Source: Cacajao melanocephalus
Lineage: Eukaryota > Chordata > Mammalia > Primates > Pitheciidae
Length of the DNA: 64,000 nucleotides
Direction of reading: 5' to 3'
NCBI GenBank assembly: GCA_963573385.1
Contig: CAUYLG010017796.1
Location: forward strand, 1-64,000
This document shows, piece by piece, positions 12,684-25,175 of the stretch. A model generated the notes under the pieces. It did not search any database. It saw only the letters and a program-made list of their open reading frames with translations, and was not told where the DNA came from. How positions within the stretch are numbered: the first letter of the stretch is position 1; the number at the start of each line of letters is the position of its first letter. The translations under genes and the position numbers were made by a program.

Positions 12684-12980
12684 GGCTGGGCATGGTGGTT
12701 CATACCTGCAATCTCAGCACCCTGGGAGGCCAAGGCAGGCAGACAGCCTGAACTCAGGAGTTCAAGATCAGCATGGGCAACATGGCGAAACCCCACTCCA
12801 CAGAAAACACAAAAAAATTAGCCAGGCCTGCCGGCACACGCCTGCCGTCCCAGCAACCCAGGGGACTGAGTTGGGAGGATCACATGAGCCCCGGAGGCTG
12901 AGGCTGCAGTGAGCCAAGATCAACACACGGCTGCATTGCTTCCAGCCTGGGTGGCAAAGTGAGACGCCATCTCTAAACTT
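12684..12980 (+). mobile_element. Alu SINE, AluJ-like (old)
   Basis: Starts GGCTGGGCATGGTGGTTCAT. The right arm reads GGGAGGATCACATGAGCCCC and GAGGCTGAGGCTGCAGTGAG, patterns of the AluJ class. The linker is ACACAAAAAAATTAGCC. The 3' tail has almost no A run, consistent with age. Confidence 0.92.
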
Positions 12981-13311
12981 CAGTGTGATGTAATGATGGT
13001 CCATTTTACTTCACTTAATGGCATGGGAAGGGTTTCATTGTTTGGAATATGGTTTTCTTGCTTGAAAGTCTGGACACCAATTAGCTGAGTCCTCTACTCA
13101 GGATATCACTCGGCTGACCTCAAGGTACTGGTAGAGGCTACAGTCACACCTTCAACTCCAGGGTCCTCTTCCAAGCTCACTAGTTTCTTGCAGTTATATG
13201 ATCAATAACTCTATTCTCTTTCTCGCTGTTTGCTAGGGACTACACTCAGCTGCTAGGACTTACCTTTAGGTCCTTGTCCTACAGCCTCTTGCATAGAACC
13301 TCCCACCACAC
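12981..13311. other. Unassigned, probably old dispersed repeat
   Basis: GGGTCCTCTTCCAAGCTCAC (13162-13181) and CCTCAAGGTACTGGTAGAGG look like fragments of a dispersed element, but I cannot name the family with confidence. Confidence 0.35.
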
Positions 13312-13392
13312 AGTATCAGTTGGGGTTCTCCAGCTAAACAGAACTGAGAAGATATCTTGGTTCTGTTTAGCTGGAGAACCCCAACTAATACT
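13312..13392. repeat. Near-perfect inverted repeat (33-nt arms, 15-nt loop)
   Basis: Arms 13312-13344 and 13360-13392 are reverse complements with one mismatch; the inner 26 bp (13319-13344 with 13360-13385) match perfectly. The spacer is TGAGAAGATATCTTG, itself holding the palindrome AAGATATCTT. The right arm, TTCTGTTTAGCTGGAGAACC and onward to AATACAGA, matches the usual 3' terminus of MLT2-type LTRs. The left arm is the same terminus in opposite orientation. It could extrude as a cruciform. Confidence 0.97.
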
Positions 13393-14449
13393 AATACAGA
13401 ATTCATTCATAGATTAGAAATGTTAGTAAGCTCCTAGAAGAAAGAATGTACATAGAATGATATTAATGAATAAACTCTACAGAGAAGATTGTACTTCAAA
13501 GTTGCACACAAGTCAATCACACTGGGAAGGACAGTTACCTTCACTTAGAAGCTCTCAGCAGGTTCAGCTGACGCCAAAGCCAGAAAGCAGGAAGGAGCTT
13601 TATCCAGGACATTTACTAATGGCATGTGTGTGGATTTGCTTGAATAAATTATTCTTCCCTGTTTTCTGTGTAAAAGAAAGTAAAATGTTGTTCAAGAAAG
13701 GCATGGCCTAAATATGAAGCTAAGTAAAATTCGGCATGACTTTACACCAATCATGGTGTGTGCAGCAGGAAACTCTATTTGACTTTAAACTTGGAACATT
13801 GTTCCTCAAGTAAAAAGCTGAATAACACCGATCATATTTATTTTCCTGTGAGTATAATTACACTATTTGGTTCTTGCAATACAAACCTGTTGTAAATACT
13901 GCTCACTGGTTTTCAACCAACTTGAAGTAGAAAACGTTATTACAGTTACAGAGAAGAATACATGAAATAAATTTTGGCCATGAAAAAGCAAAGGTACAAC
14001 CAACCAAAGTTGAGAGGGAGATAAAGAAAAAGAGAAGTAGAAGAAAATGCTTGTGTATTTATTTTCTCATCTAAGACAGTGTGAAGGCAATAGAGTCTGT
14101 CTAAAATTGATGGGTTAAGAAACATATATATGTATAACAATTGTAATGTTAACCATCAGAAGAACTAAAAGTAAAAAGAGTGAGCGAATGAAAGAGGAGA
14201 GTGAAACAAGGCTAGATTCCTCATCTTTCGCATTTGGAAGTAAAAAGTCTGAAGTTTGTAAATTAATAAATTGAGTTACAAATATGTAATTTAGTGTTGT
14301 GAATATAACCACAAAAACAATATCAGAAATAGTTACCCGTTGTAAGGCTGTAGCTGGTAGAAGGAGATTTTTAATTTTTTAAAAATTTAAATCTTAATAC
14401 TCTTATGATTTGTTTTTTATCTTGTGCACCTACTATAATTTTGGAATAT
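13393..14449. other. Unassigned A+T-rich sequence
   Basis: No repeat or gene recognised. Minus-strand frames at 13946-14312 are short and featureless. Confidence 0.5.
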
Positions 14450-14477
14450 AAACAAACAAATAAATAAATAAATAAAT
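14450..14477. repeat. (AAAC)n/(AAAT)n microsatellite
   Basis: Two to three AAAC units run directly into about four AAAT units. Likely length-variable, although short. Confidence 0.9.
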
Positions 14478-17400
14478 GTAGGGAAACTTCCTTGCCAGTG
14501 GAGGAGATGTGGGGAGGGGTCTGCATAGCAGCAGCCTCCTTTGACCTAGCTCAGTGTTTAATTACAGTGATTTTAGGAATGCAGAGCAACCACAAATGTA
14601 AGTTAACATTATAGGTAAATGCTACTGTCTGATGAAATGGAACCAACAGTATAGGTGTTACCAGGTACACTGTCCTAACCACTTATTTGGGAGTGAAATC
14701 TTTCCTAGGGAATTAGCTGTTACAACAGCAAAGAGACTTCAGGCTGGTTTGACCCTTTTCCCTTTCCTTCTCAGTGTTCAATTATGATATTTATATTCAA
14801 AAGAATTATTGGAAAGACAAACATGAAACTTTCACTAGAAAATACTCCTCAGTTTCTTACAGCAAAACATCCCCATCAATCAATCAAGTAATCAAACAAG
14901 CATATTATGTCTGACAAAGCTATAGGGTCAAGAAGTCACTTTGGTTTTACATTAAGAAATAAATCAAATTGGTAGCACTTTTCTCACTTATAGTTGAGCA
15001 TGCACAATGAGGGGAACATTCCCTTGTATAATGCTCCACAAAAAAAGATATTTGAAATGAAGTCTCAGCTTTTGCACTGTGAGAATTAGCCCTTCCTGCA
15101 CTGGCATCTGGGTCCTGTTTCTGCCAATCCCCAGGATCTTGCAACAGCTCAAGTTTCTAAGACATTCACTTCTTTAACTAATGCAAAGAAAATTGTGAGC
15201 AGAACTGTCATGAGGTCTAAACGTTAGGGTCAAAATGTTAGTGTTCCAATGGCAAGTCAATGTATCGTTGTTGATCATCATCCTGTTCCCATTGCCTTCA
15301 CTTCCTTTAGTTAAACCTTAGCTCAGCAAGTTCTTTGACAGTTTGTAGTTAATCTAGATTGTTCATAATCATTTGCAAAAATATATTTTCAGTTCTTTAA
15401 GATAAAAGTCCATTACCTCCAGCCTCACCAAATTGCTTTTCACTAGATGCATAGTGACCTTAGTGTTTAGCTTTCCAACAAGATTCAGAGGCCAGAATTC
15501 CCATTTCAAGTGGGTCTTGTCTGAAATTCTCACAAAAGTGTCCAAACCCATTAACAAAACTAACATGGTTAGAACACCCTTGGAAATTCATATAGTCTTT
15601 AGAAAAACAAAACAGTGCATTTTTAACCTTTAAAAATAAAAAAGACCAAAACCATAGCCTGTGCTAACCTATAAGCAAAATAATTAAATTGCCTGTGTGT
15701 GGAGAATTTCCAACTTCTGAGATACTTGGTGTTCTCACATAGCCAAGATTAATATCAGTCCATTCAGATTGGCTCCCCCGTCCCCATGGATGGAAGTGGG
15801 CTTGTAAATATGTTGGATGAAGAAATTTCCCAGTGTATCACGGTTACCAAGCCAGCTGTGCAAAGTCACGTTTACCCAGATACAGTAGAAATATTACAGA
15901 TTTCCGTCAGGCTTAACCATTATATGTATCTTGTGAGCTCTGGGATCTGGGCCAGATTACAGAAGATAGGATGAGTTTGCAGACAGTGGGTAAGGATGCT
16001 CCCATGTATTGTAGAAAATGTTTTATTTTGAGACTTACCAGTTCCAATTCTTTGTCAGCACAAACAAAAACCTTGGCCTTTGTTGTTTATCAGAACATAC
16101 ACGGCAGTAATAATCAACCACAAAGCTTAGAGAATTGGGGGTTTGGTTTTCCATTTAATTTAATTTGATTTTCTGGTTGACTTGGTATTAAACAATTAAA
16201 GAAACAAAAGCACTTTCTTTATTCAAACCTTTGGAAAGTGGAAAAAAGAAACTGAATTTATTGACTATTGTCTCAAATATTGTGGTAGATTTTAAAAAAT
16301 ATTATTTATCTTTACTGTGTCTGTATCATTTTTATTTCTATAGAGGAAAAAACAGCCACAGAAGGATAAAGCCAGTTGCTCAAAACCACAATGTTAGGGT
16401 TCAGAAAATATAAAATTAAAACTCAAGTCAGTCTGCCTACAACAGACCATGTCCACCTAATATTTTTACCTGAAATTCTGTTTCCTTACATGTGTAGATT
16501 TTAAATAACTAACATATTTGAACTTTTCTGAAATCAATATTTTTGAGCATCTGATGAGTGCTAATCTCTGAGCTCACTGTGAAAGATAGAAAGGTGAATT
16601 CTATGTATTAATGGCTTCCAGAAACATTCAGTGGAATAGCTGTTACTTAGTCATAAATGTTTAGAATGCAGAGTGCTTATTTCTATGCAATTGTTGTTTT
16701 TGTGGCACTATAGGGACAAAGTAGCAAGAATATTACTACTAACTGCAAGTGGGAAGATGGCATCAGAACAAGCTTCAGCAAAGCCATTTTAGTTGAGTTT
16801 ATCAGTGAGAAAGTTATCACCCCATTGAAAGGAACATTGGTTTAGGACCATTAAAACAAATAGACTATTTGGAACACCAATGGAAAGTGAGTCTCGGAAG
16901 GAAAAGACAGAATCATAGCACATACACAATACTGGGTGATCTGACTTGTACTGTAGGGGTGATAGACACTGAAAGAAAGTGGAAAGACATCAGATTTGCA
17001 CTTAAAAATGATCTCTTTAACACAGAGGGGGATAATTTAAAGTTACGTAGGAAAATTCTAAAAACAAATCAGTGAGGGATTCCAAGTCTGGGAGAAGGGG
17101 AGGCCTCTGGTTTAAATGAGGACTTTGCACATTTCAGAGTCATCTGCGGAAGCCTCAGTTATCTTTGGAAAATGCTATACAGGTGTAGAAGGCAGATGAT
17201 ACTGAATTGTCTTCCAGGTGAACTCTTTTGAAAGTTAAATTTAAAAAAAAAAACAACTGTCACTGATTTAAGTACCTGATATTTGCTTTTCTAGTAAATG
17301 AGGAATGTAGACTAACTAATAGTGTTTTTATTAATAAAGGTTTTGCTACATATTTCAAAAGAATCAGTTGCTATTATTTCTCCTGATCCTCTCAGCCAAT
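14478..17400. other. 2.9 kb without a recognisable repeat or gene
   Basis: Ordinary A+T-rich DNA. Faint L2-like wording around 16530-16600 is too weak to call. Open frames are all under 70 codons and overlap on both strands. Confidence 0.5.
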
Positions 17401-17457
17401 CTTACTCTTTTGGATCTTACCCAAAAGAGTAAGATCCAAAAATGGATCTTACTCTTT
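17401..17457. repeat. Three alternating copies forming two overlapping perfect hairpins
   Basis: First hairpin: arms 17401-17413 and 17421-17433 (13 bp, perfect; CTTACTCTTTTGG), 7-nt loop. Second hairpin: arms 17424-17438 and 17443-17457 (15 bp, perfect; AAAGAGTAAGATCCA), loop AAAA. The middle segment serves as an arm in both, so the order is forward, inverted, forward. Confidence 0.97.
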
Positions 17458-20204
17458 ATCTGCAAAGTGTCCCTAACAGGAAGAGAGTAAGTGGCTACAA
17501 CAGACTTTCTGGCAAGAAGCCCATGGATACTTGCCACAACTTGATACTGATATTTCTTAGAAGACATCTGTATTTATTTAAGTCATGTGAGTCTTATATT
17601 CTGATTCATAATACATTCATTTAAAAAATTACTAAATATTATTGTGAATTCCTTAACTTTTCTCCAAAATTCTCACATATATTTGAAATAACAGGATAAT
17701 GCATCATGTTTTTCATGTGAACTCTTGTTCATTTTCTGGTCTAACCCCAAGCACACTTTGCTTGGAGCCTCCAATACCATTCTATTTTGTTAGCCAAAAG
17801 GAGTGATTAGGAAATTAACAAATGGGTCATTGTTTGTTATGTTAACAATATAACATAGCTACTTCTTCTCAAACTTTCATATTCACAAGAATCGCGAGTT
17901 GTTAAAATTAAAAATCAGATTCCCAGGATTCATCCACGGAGACTATTTTAATTTAACATGCTCATGGAATTGACATTAAAAAATAAACATGAGTGACTCT
18001 GCTGGTGTTCTATGGTTCCCACACTGAGAAAGGCCCAGGAAAACTATAGACTATGATCAATTCCACATGGTTAAAAATTCCAATTTTCTTTTACTACATT
18101 GTCTAATACACTAACTCTGAAGCTGCCTAGACCCTACATCTCTGTAACGTTTGATATGACACAAATGGACCTACTCCCAGGTAAAGCAGCCAGAATTTTT
18201 ATATTTTCTGGACTGTGAATATTAATGCATTCAGACTACAGCCACTAGCCCATGGAACTGTAGTATATTATAAAAACAAATTATACTAAATGCAAGAATA
18301 TTTTAAAAGCATATAAAAGTATATAATAAAATAGTGCTGAAATGAAAAAAGGCAAAGACAATAAAAGGAGCAATCTAAAAATAATTTTTTTTGAGATAAC
18401 TCTGAAAATATGGTAAGCTGAGCCTTCCAGAATTATTTCAATCATTTAAGGAGTGTTAAGGAAACTAATAGTTGTTAAACACCCACTGTCTATCAGGTAG
18501 ACTCAGTAATGAGGTATGAATACTTTCTCTTTTTATTTATTTTTTTTCCAAAGAGAAGACAAAGGCTTCTTTAGGTAAGTTAAGCATAAAGTTGAATGAA
18601 AGCCAATTGGAACTCTTCCAAACTTATTATTAGGCTTTCCACAGAAACACAAAACTGTTTGTAATGCTGAAGTTGGCAACATTTACTTCCTTTGGTGCTG
18701 CCTATTCACATCTCCTAGCCACAGTGTGGAACTCTAGAACAAAGTCACCTCTCCCTCACATGCCAAAGGTGAGAAGGCAGATACCTGAAGGCAGCCATTT
18801 TTCACTGGATATGCTAGCAGGGCCTCAAAAGAGATGGACATCACGCTGCTCTCCCAACACACTTTCCATGGACTAAACTAGGATGGGCACCCCACCCTGT
18901 ATCTCCCTGTGCCATCTCATCCCCAGGCCCAACGTTTTCACTCTCCTTCAAGAGCCAGAGGTGCAAACACATCACTTCAGCCCAAGCTTGTCAGGGAAAT
19001 ATTACTAGTTCTAGGGATGAACACCAAGTTACTGGGATCCCAACTAGCTTTCAAAATGAAACTAAATAATTGATTAAGCATGTATTTTCATCCACGAGTC
19101 TCATTTCCAATTTAGTATTAGAATAGGCTGATATGAAAGTAAAAGTGAAGGCCTTTAAATGTCTTCTCTTTGCATAAACAAAGAGACTTGGGCATGAAGG
19201 TCTTCAAGAGAACATTTAGTTTAGTGCTGCCCTGGCTTTCTGAGGATTGTACTAAGTCCTGTGGAGAGAAAAATCTCAAGACCGAGTAGGCAGAGGCCGC
19301 ATCCTCTAAAGAACTCTCAGTTTAAGAGGTTTTATTATGAGCTACTTTCTCAGTAATTTGTGCAAATTAACTAAAAGGGCAAGCTGAGAAATGCCAAAGT
19401 AATGCCTGATTGATCACGCCCAAATGTGGTTGCTTCCTGCCTTGGTAGCAAAATCTTGCCATTACATGATTAAGAAGCCTTTTAGTTCAGGGACACACTT
19501 GGGTTTCAAGTCATGCAAGTCATGCACACTTTTAATAAAACTGACAAACCAGAGCTGCATTGCTCAGTAAGTTTCTTTCTTGAGCCCTCTTGCTGCTAGC
19601 TGAAAAATATTACATGTAAAAGTCACATCCATTTCTCTTATCCCAGAGAAGAGATGTGGTAGCTATTCTTTAAATGGTTCGTCTCAGTGCTCTCAATTTA
19701 TAACACCAACTGTCTGTCATTTGGGCATGAGAAATCTTCAGGGAAATGAGGAACTGGATCTTTTGTACTAGCATTTTACAGTTCTTCAGAATCAGTTACA
19801 ATTTGAACCTGAAAGTACAGTTTTCTCAGTTTCTGATATGCTTTGCTGGGTTTTGCTGAGCTAAGTAGAAGCATTTCATTCCTGAAATGTCAGTGAAACC
19901 TACCGGTTGCTTACTCCAACATAAGAAGGAACTTTCAGTAAATACAACAAGGAATTCATGCAAGTCTAAGGTGTGCAACCCTAAACCCAGAGACCTTCAG
20001 GGACCCAGTAAGAGTAGGCTGCATATGGGGACAGGAGACCCAGGTTTTAGGTCTAGCAAGGACAAGCCAGTGTCCACTCTTATAAAATAAAGGTGAGAAC
20101 TAAACCACTTAAAATGTATTTTTCTACTAACATTGCCAAGATTCTGGTGAAGACATGTATGTTGGAAAGGCTCAAAACAAAGAAAAAAATAATAACTTGC
20201 ATGC
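17458..20204. other. 2.7 kb without a recognisable repeat or gene
   Basis: Nothing recognised. The segment 18664-18970 is less A+T-rich but has no frame with a known domain. Confidence 0.5.
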
Positions 20205-20395
20205 AAACTTACTGCTTTATTGATTCCTCGCAATAGTTTTATGAAGCAGGTTTCAATGTTCCCTTTTTACAGATGAGAAAATAGAGATTTGGAGATACTG
20301 AAGAGGCAGTCCAGGGTCATATTTAATAGGTAGCAGAGCAGAGATTCAAACCCATGTCTGTCTTATTCTGAAATCCACTGCACTGTATGGCTTCC
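20205..20395 (-). mobile_element. MIR SINE
   Basis: TTTTTACAGATGAGAAAATA (20264-20283), GGTAGCAGAGCAGAGATTCA and AACCCATGTCTGTCTTATTC give the antisense MIR core and tRNA-like half in correct order. Confidence 0.85.
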
Positions 20396-21857
20396 TGCCT
20401 GGCTCTGTGCACATTCCTATCTTGGGCCTTAAACCTCTTTTCTGCTCTAACCTCAAGGAACCTACAAAGCCTTACTTCAAGCATATCAAGTGTGAAGAGG
20501 GTCTGTAAGGAAGCAAAAGAGAAAGTATATAGCCTTTACTTTCCCTCACTTCCCTCCTCTACTTTCAGAACAGCTCAACTGCTAGGTATTTAATATTTCC
20601 CTTCTTATTTTTTATTTATTTTTTTTTTGTAAAATAGTATCAATGCTTTAAATAGAGAGGAAAGAAAGGAGACAGGGGAGAATAAAGAAAGGAACAATTA
20701 AGGAAAGTAGAAGGAATAAAATAAATTGAAACCACTGTGTGACTTCATTATATCCTCTTCTAGGATTTAGAGAGCTTTAGAACTCTTTAATGGGGCAAAT
20801 CTAGAAGAGACAGCACATTAGTAAAGCATTTTATAAATTACTTCATCCATAAGGCTGCATCAATCAACTTTTATGATGTGATTTCCAAATCTCAGTAGTT
20901 TACAGAAAGTATTGTTGTTTATTTCTTACTTATATTACTTATTCAGCACTGACTTGGCAATGGTTATGCATGCCACTGTCTTCATCCTGAGACCCAGATT
21001 GAAGAAGAAGCTCCTGTCTGGGACACAGAGTATTATGCCAGGAAAATAAATAAAATCAATGACAGATCCATGAGATGCTATTTAAATCTTCTGTGTAGCA
21101 GTGACTTGTGTTAGTCCCACTTCATTTCATTGACCATAACAAGTCACATGGCCAGGCCCAATAGGCAAGGATGAGGAGAAATTATCTTTGTACATAAAGT
21201 GGCAGCAAATAGGAAGGATCATGTTCTTTACACGACTTACCCAGTCTACCCTTTGGTCACAGATTTGTATTTCTGTTTCTTCCTTAAATGAAATTTGCTC
21301 TCTTTCTTTCCAAGGAAGAAATTCCAAAATCCTATCCAATTCAATCATAGCATCAGTTGATTAAAATGTTACAATGTTATGTATATCAGGGATAGATGGG
21401 CGTCCTTTTGATCCAGAGACTTACTAGTTTCAAACAGAAGTTGAATAATAGTTACCTGTTTTCCCCATTACACATGTACAACAGTTAAATATGAGAAAAA
21501 TAACCACAATAAATTGTCTCATTAAAAAAGAGGAAAATGTGAGGCTCACAGCAGTCACTGTCTACGGCAATTCTGAAAAATTTCAGTAATTTTGGTTAAG
21601 CTTTGCAAGGGCCTCCTTCCTGGGTACAAGGTGTGTTCCTTGATTAAGCCCTGGTTTTGTTCTCTGGGAGTCACTTGCTAGACCATTTACCCCATACTTT
21701 CTTAGCTCCACACTGAGAGGGCGTTCTTTTCCCATGGTCATTCTTGGTCACATATGTGGACAGCATTGGAAATGTGCCTTTTTAAAAGCTGTGCAGCTTC
21801 CTCGGCCTGCTTCCTGCTATTGAAGATTGGGAGAGAAAAGTTGTTTAAATCTCAAAT
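20396..21857. other. Unassigned sequence with a purine-rich stretch
   Basis: Purine-rich on the plus strand at about 20652-20732. 20860-21180 has the look of an old dispersed element (AGTCACATGGCCAGGCCCAA at 21143) that I cannot assign. No gene seen. Confidence 0.4.
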
Positions 21858-21865
21858 AATTATAG

Positions 21866-22151
<286 letters not shown>

Positions 22152-22164
22152 AATTACAGTCTCT

Positions 22165-22984
22165 TCTAATATGGGCCAGCGGCTCTTTTGATAGTACAAA
22201 TTTCTCTAAAACTTAAGTTGGCTGTTTATCTGTTTAATTCCAGTCAGTATCATGTACAGATTGCCACACCTATATCTCTTTTTGAGACATAGCTCTCTCA
22301 TAAGACTTAGATAGAGCAAATAACTGTGGACAATGATACAATATGCTATGCAGAATAAGACAGAAGGCTCCAGAAGTTATATGGGAATTCAGGTACTATA
22401 GTCTTTTTTGTGGGTCTACATGAAGTTTAGAATAATTCCAAAACCCTGTTTATATACAGGGTCAAAGTTAGATTCTGCCAGTGTTCTGGAGTGGCTCTTC
22501 TTAGGTTGTGTGCCAATCTATGTCCCTTTCTCTGATAACATACTAAGCCACTTTTTTTCTGTTCTCTTTTCAGAAACTTTGATTTGAGTTTTCTTAATGA
22601 GAGGGCAGCTGGCTGGACTAGAGTATCTCCCTCGTTCAAAGTTTATTGAGCCAGGGGTAGACGCCTAAACTGAGAAGTTAATCAAATTTCCTTCTGAGAA
22701 TTTGGTGTGAACGCATAGTCTAGTTTATCTCTGCTGGAGGTTTAAACAAAAAGGGCATCCATCGAGTTATGTTATCCTGGGTTTAGAGATGCCAACAGTC
22801 TAGAAAGAGAGAGAAAAAAGTAATGAAACACATACACTGCTGGAAGCAGAGAAATCTGTCTGCACTTAAGGTCTATGATAGATTCCTATCCAGAAATTTC
22901 TTCCCTTTCTTGAGCTCTTTTTTTGTGGATTTCTAAAACTTGCAAAGAAATGATCATTTAGACAACCTTTTAAACTTACATTCA
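22165..22984. other. Unassigned sequence
   Basis: No repeat or gene recognised. Confidence 0.5.
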
Positions 22985-23815
22985 ATTTCCTTCAACAAAT
23001 TATTTGTGAATTTTTATGTACAAGATACTAAGAGTTCTAAAAGCATAAAAAGATGAATAAGACACAACAGGACTCATGGTATTTAAAAAGTCCACTAGAG
23101 AGATAAGTGAAAAAATTACCATATGAAGATATATATGATGTACATTAAATACTGTGGCAATTCAAAGGATAGTGTGATCCTATCTTAAAGGATCAGAATT
23201 TTTTATGAAATAAATGTTAATGGCAATTGTGATAAAGTTCTGGGACAGGCCAAATTTGAGGGGAAGAGATAACAGAAAGCTTCAATTGAATAATAAATAA
23301 TGACTTCAACTGAGTATTAAATAAATGTCTGGACTAAGGAAACTTGGAATGTATTATGGAACAGCATGGAGTATTATCTGAAGTATAGAAAAGATTGGAA
23401 AGAGGAGGCAAATACTTAGTAAGGTAGTTTGGGATATTGTTACAAAGGGTACATCTACTTAACTGGGTAGAAAAATTATAGACAGAAAGATTAATAGTTA
23501 TTGAAGATAGTCATAATATCTTGAGCCAGGCAGTCTCAGGGTTAATGGAAAGTGTGTAACTGGAAAGAAAGTACAGCCAAAAGAAGATGGAGAGCCATGC
23601 AACAGATTGGATATGAAAACATAGGAGAAGGGGAATTCAAAGAGGGAAAAGGCTTTGGATTTCATTAAAAAAAAAAAAAAAAAAAGAGGACAAGAATGAG
23701 CTGTTGGAGGGAAAGGGAATTTAGTTTGGATTTTGCTGAATTAAACATGCCAATGAGACACTCAGTGGAGACAGATATTTGGTAGGTCATTAGATATAAG
23801 AGGATCCCGGTACTT
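22985..23815 (-). mobile_element. L2 LINE, long 3' fragment
   Basis: CTTCAACAAATTATTTGTGA (22991-23010), AAAAGATGAATAAGACACAA and, far downstream, GCCAATGAGACACTCAGTGG with AGACAGATATTTGGTAGGTC follow the antisense L2 3' region in order. Similarity between 23130 and 23650 is weak. A 19-base A run (23667-23685) lies inside. Confidence 0.55.
23667..23685. repeat. (A)19 homopolymer
   Basis: Uninterrupted A run inside the L2-like segment. Probably a secondary expansion, since no SINE body precedes it. Confidence 0.9.
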
Positions 23816-23839
23816 CAATATAGGAGAGTGCTCAGAAAT

Positions 23840-23920
23840 CATGTTGTATGCCTAACTCATTTTATAAACAAGAAAACTGAAGTCTTGGTGCTTTGCCCCA
23901 AATGGCAAAGCTTATAAAGA
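23840..23920 (-). mobile_element. Possible MIR SINE remnant
   Basis: CATTTTATAAACAAGAAAAC (23859-23878) followed by TGCCCCAAATGGCAAAGCTT resembles the antisense MIR core at low similarity. Confidence 0.4.
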
Positions 23921-24044
23921 GAATCCAGAAAATCTGCCAGTAGATATTTAAGCAAAGATAATTCAGTGTTGACTGATACAAATATCCAGACTAAGATTTT
24001 GTCCATCAGTGTGGGAAGTGTGAAAATGCTGGCCACTGGCAACA

Positions 24045-24180
24045 TGGCGTACCTGCTGTGTGCTAAGTACTACACTAAACACTGCAACGCTTCAGAGGAC
24101 ATGAACAATGCAGACACCATGTGCCCGGGGAAGTGTGGCACTCTAATTGGGAGGGCAGACCAGTGCCATGTGAGCAGACC
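24045..24180 (-). mobile_element. Possible L2 LINE remnant
   Basis: ACCTGCTGTGTGCTAAGTAC then TACACTAAACACTGC (24050-24084) matches the antisense L2 3' phrase. The rest is weak. Confidence 0.45.
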
Positions 24181-24214
24181 TCACTGAGGGATTCCTTCCT
24201 AGTGTGCAAACAGA

Positions 24215-24303
24215 GACAGCTGAGATTTTGCCTTCTTTATCAGTCAGTGTATCCTTATTCCCAGGGTTTGCACAACTAAATGGAGTTTGCCTCTTCTCAA
24301 GTC
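24215..24303 (+). repeat. Spaced direct duplication, copy 1
   Basis: Begins GACAGCTGAGATTTTGCCTT and ends CTTCTCAAGTC. The second copy lies 872 bp downstream at 25087-25175, with about four differences over 88 aligned bases and no gaps. Sequence either side does not match. Confidence 0.95.
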
Positions 24304-25086
24304 AAGCTCTGGGGATTAATCAAGGAAGAATCATTCTAAGTTTTCTATAATCCAACATTGAACAAAAGGAGAAAATGTATTATATCTTAATATCAAAACC
24401 AATATTTATAATTTGGCCAATGAAATTCTACCAATGATTTTATTGTTAGAAGTGGAGAGTGACTTGCTTTCTTCATTCACCATGGTTAGGTTCTATTTTC
24501 TGAACTTATATTCAGGAAAGTTGGTGGTATTAAATGTTCTGGGAATAACTACACATTTTCAAATTAACAAGTTGAAATTGGTGCAATAAGTATTATATAT
24601 TATCTGTCTATCTTTAGGTTTTAGGGGTTGCTACACTATTTCAACAAGAAATTGATTTCTTAAAGCAGAAATAGATAAAAGAGCATTTACTAGAATTAAA
24701 TTCTATTGCTGTCTATGCATCTGCTATTTTAAAATAACAAAGCTAAAATACATTTCTTTGAGAGATTTGGCTGTGATATGATCGGTTTAAATATATATTT
24801 ATTTTTGAAAATCTTAAATTACACATGAAAATTATTTTGAATGGTTCAGTACTAGAAGTATCCATGGAAGATTTGGGGCAGTTTCTAGACTAACATGCAG
24901 TCTTTTCATCTCATCTCCTTTGACCCTCATCACATCTGAAAGGAATTAAGAAGACAAGCTAGATAAAACCAAAAAAGAAAATTCTCATCAGTGACCATGT
25001 AAGCACTCTTCCTGCCTTTTGATGTTTATTTCAACCTATTTACATGCAAATGAAGAAGAGCTCTGTCTATTTGGAACTTCTGCTTT
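24304..25086. other. Unassigned A+T-rich sequence between the two duplicate copies
   Basis: No repeat family or gene recognised. Confidence 0.5.
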
Positions 25087-25175
25087 GACAGCTGGGATTT
25101 TGCCTTCTTCATCAGGCAGTGTATCCTTATTCCCAGGGTTTGCACAACTAAATGGAGCTTGCCTCTTCTCAAGTT
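25087..25175 (+). repeat. Spaced direct duplication, copy 2
   Basis: Begins GACAGCTGGGATTTTGCCTT and ends CTTCTCAAGTT. About 95% identical to 24215-24303, in the same orientation. Confidence 0.95.
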
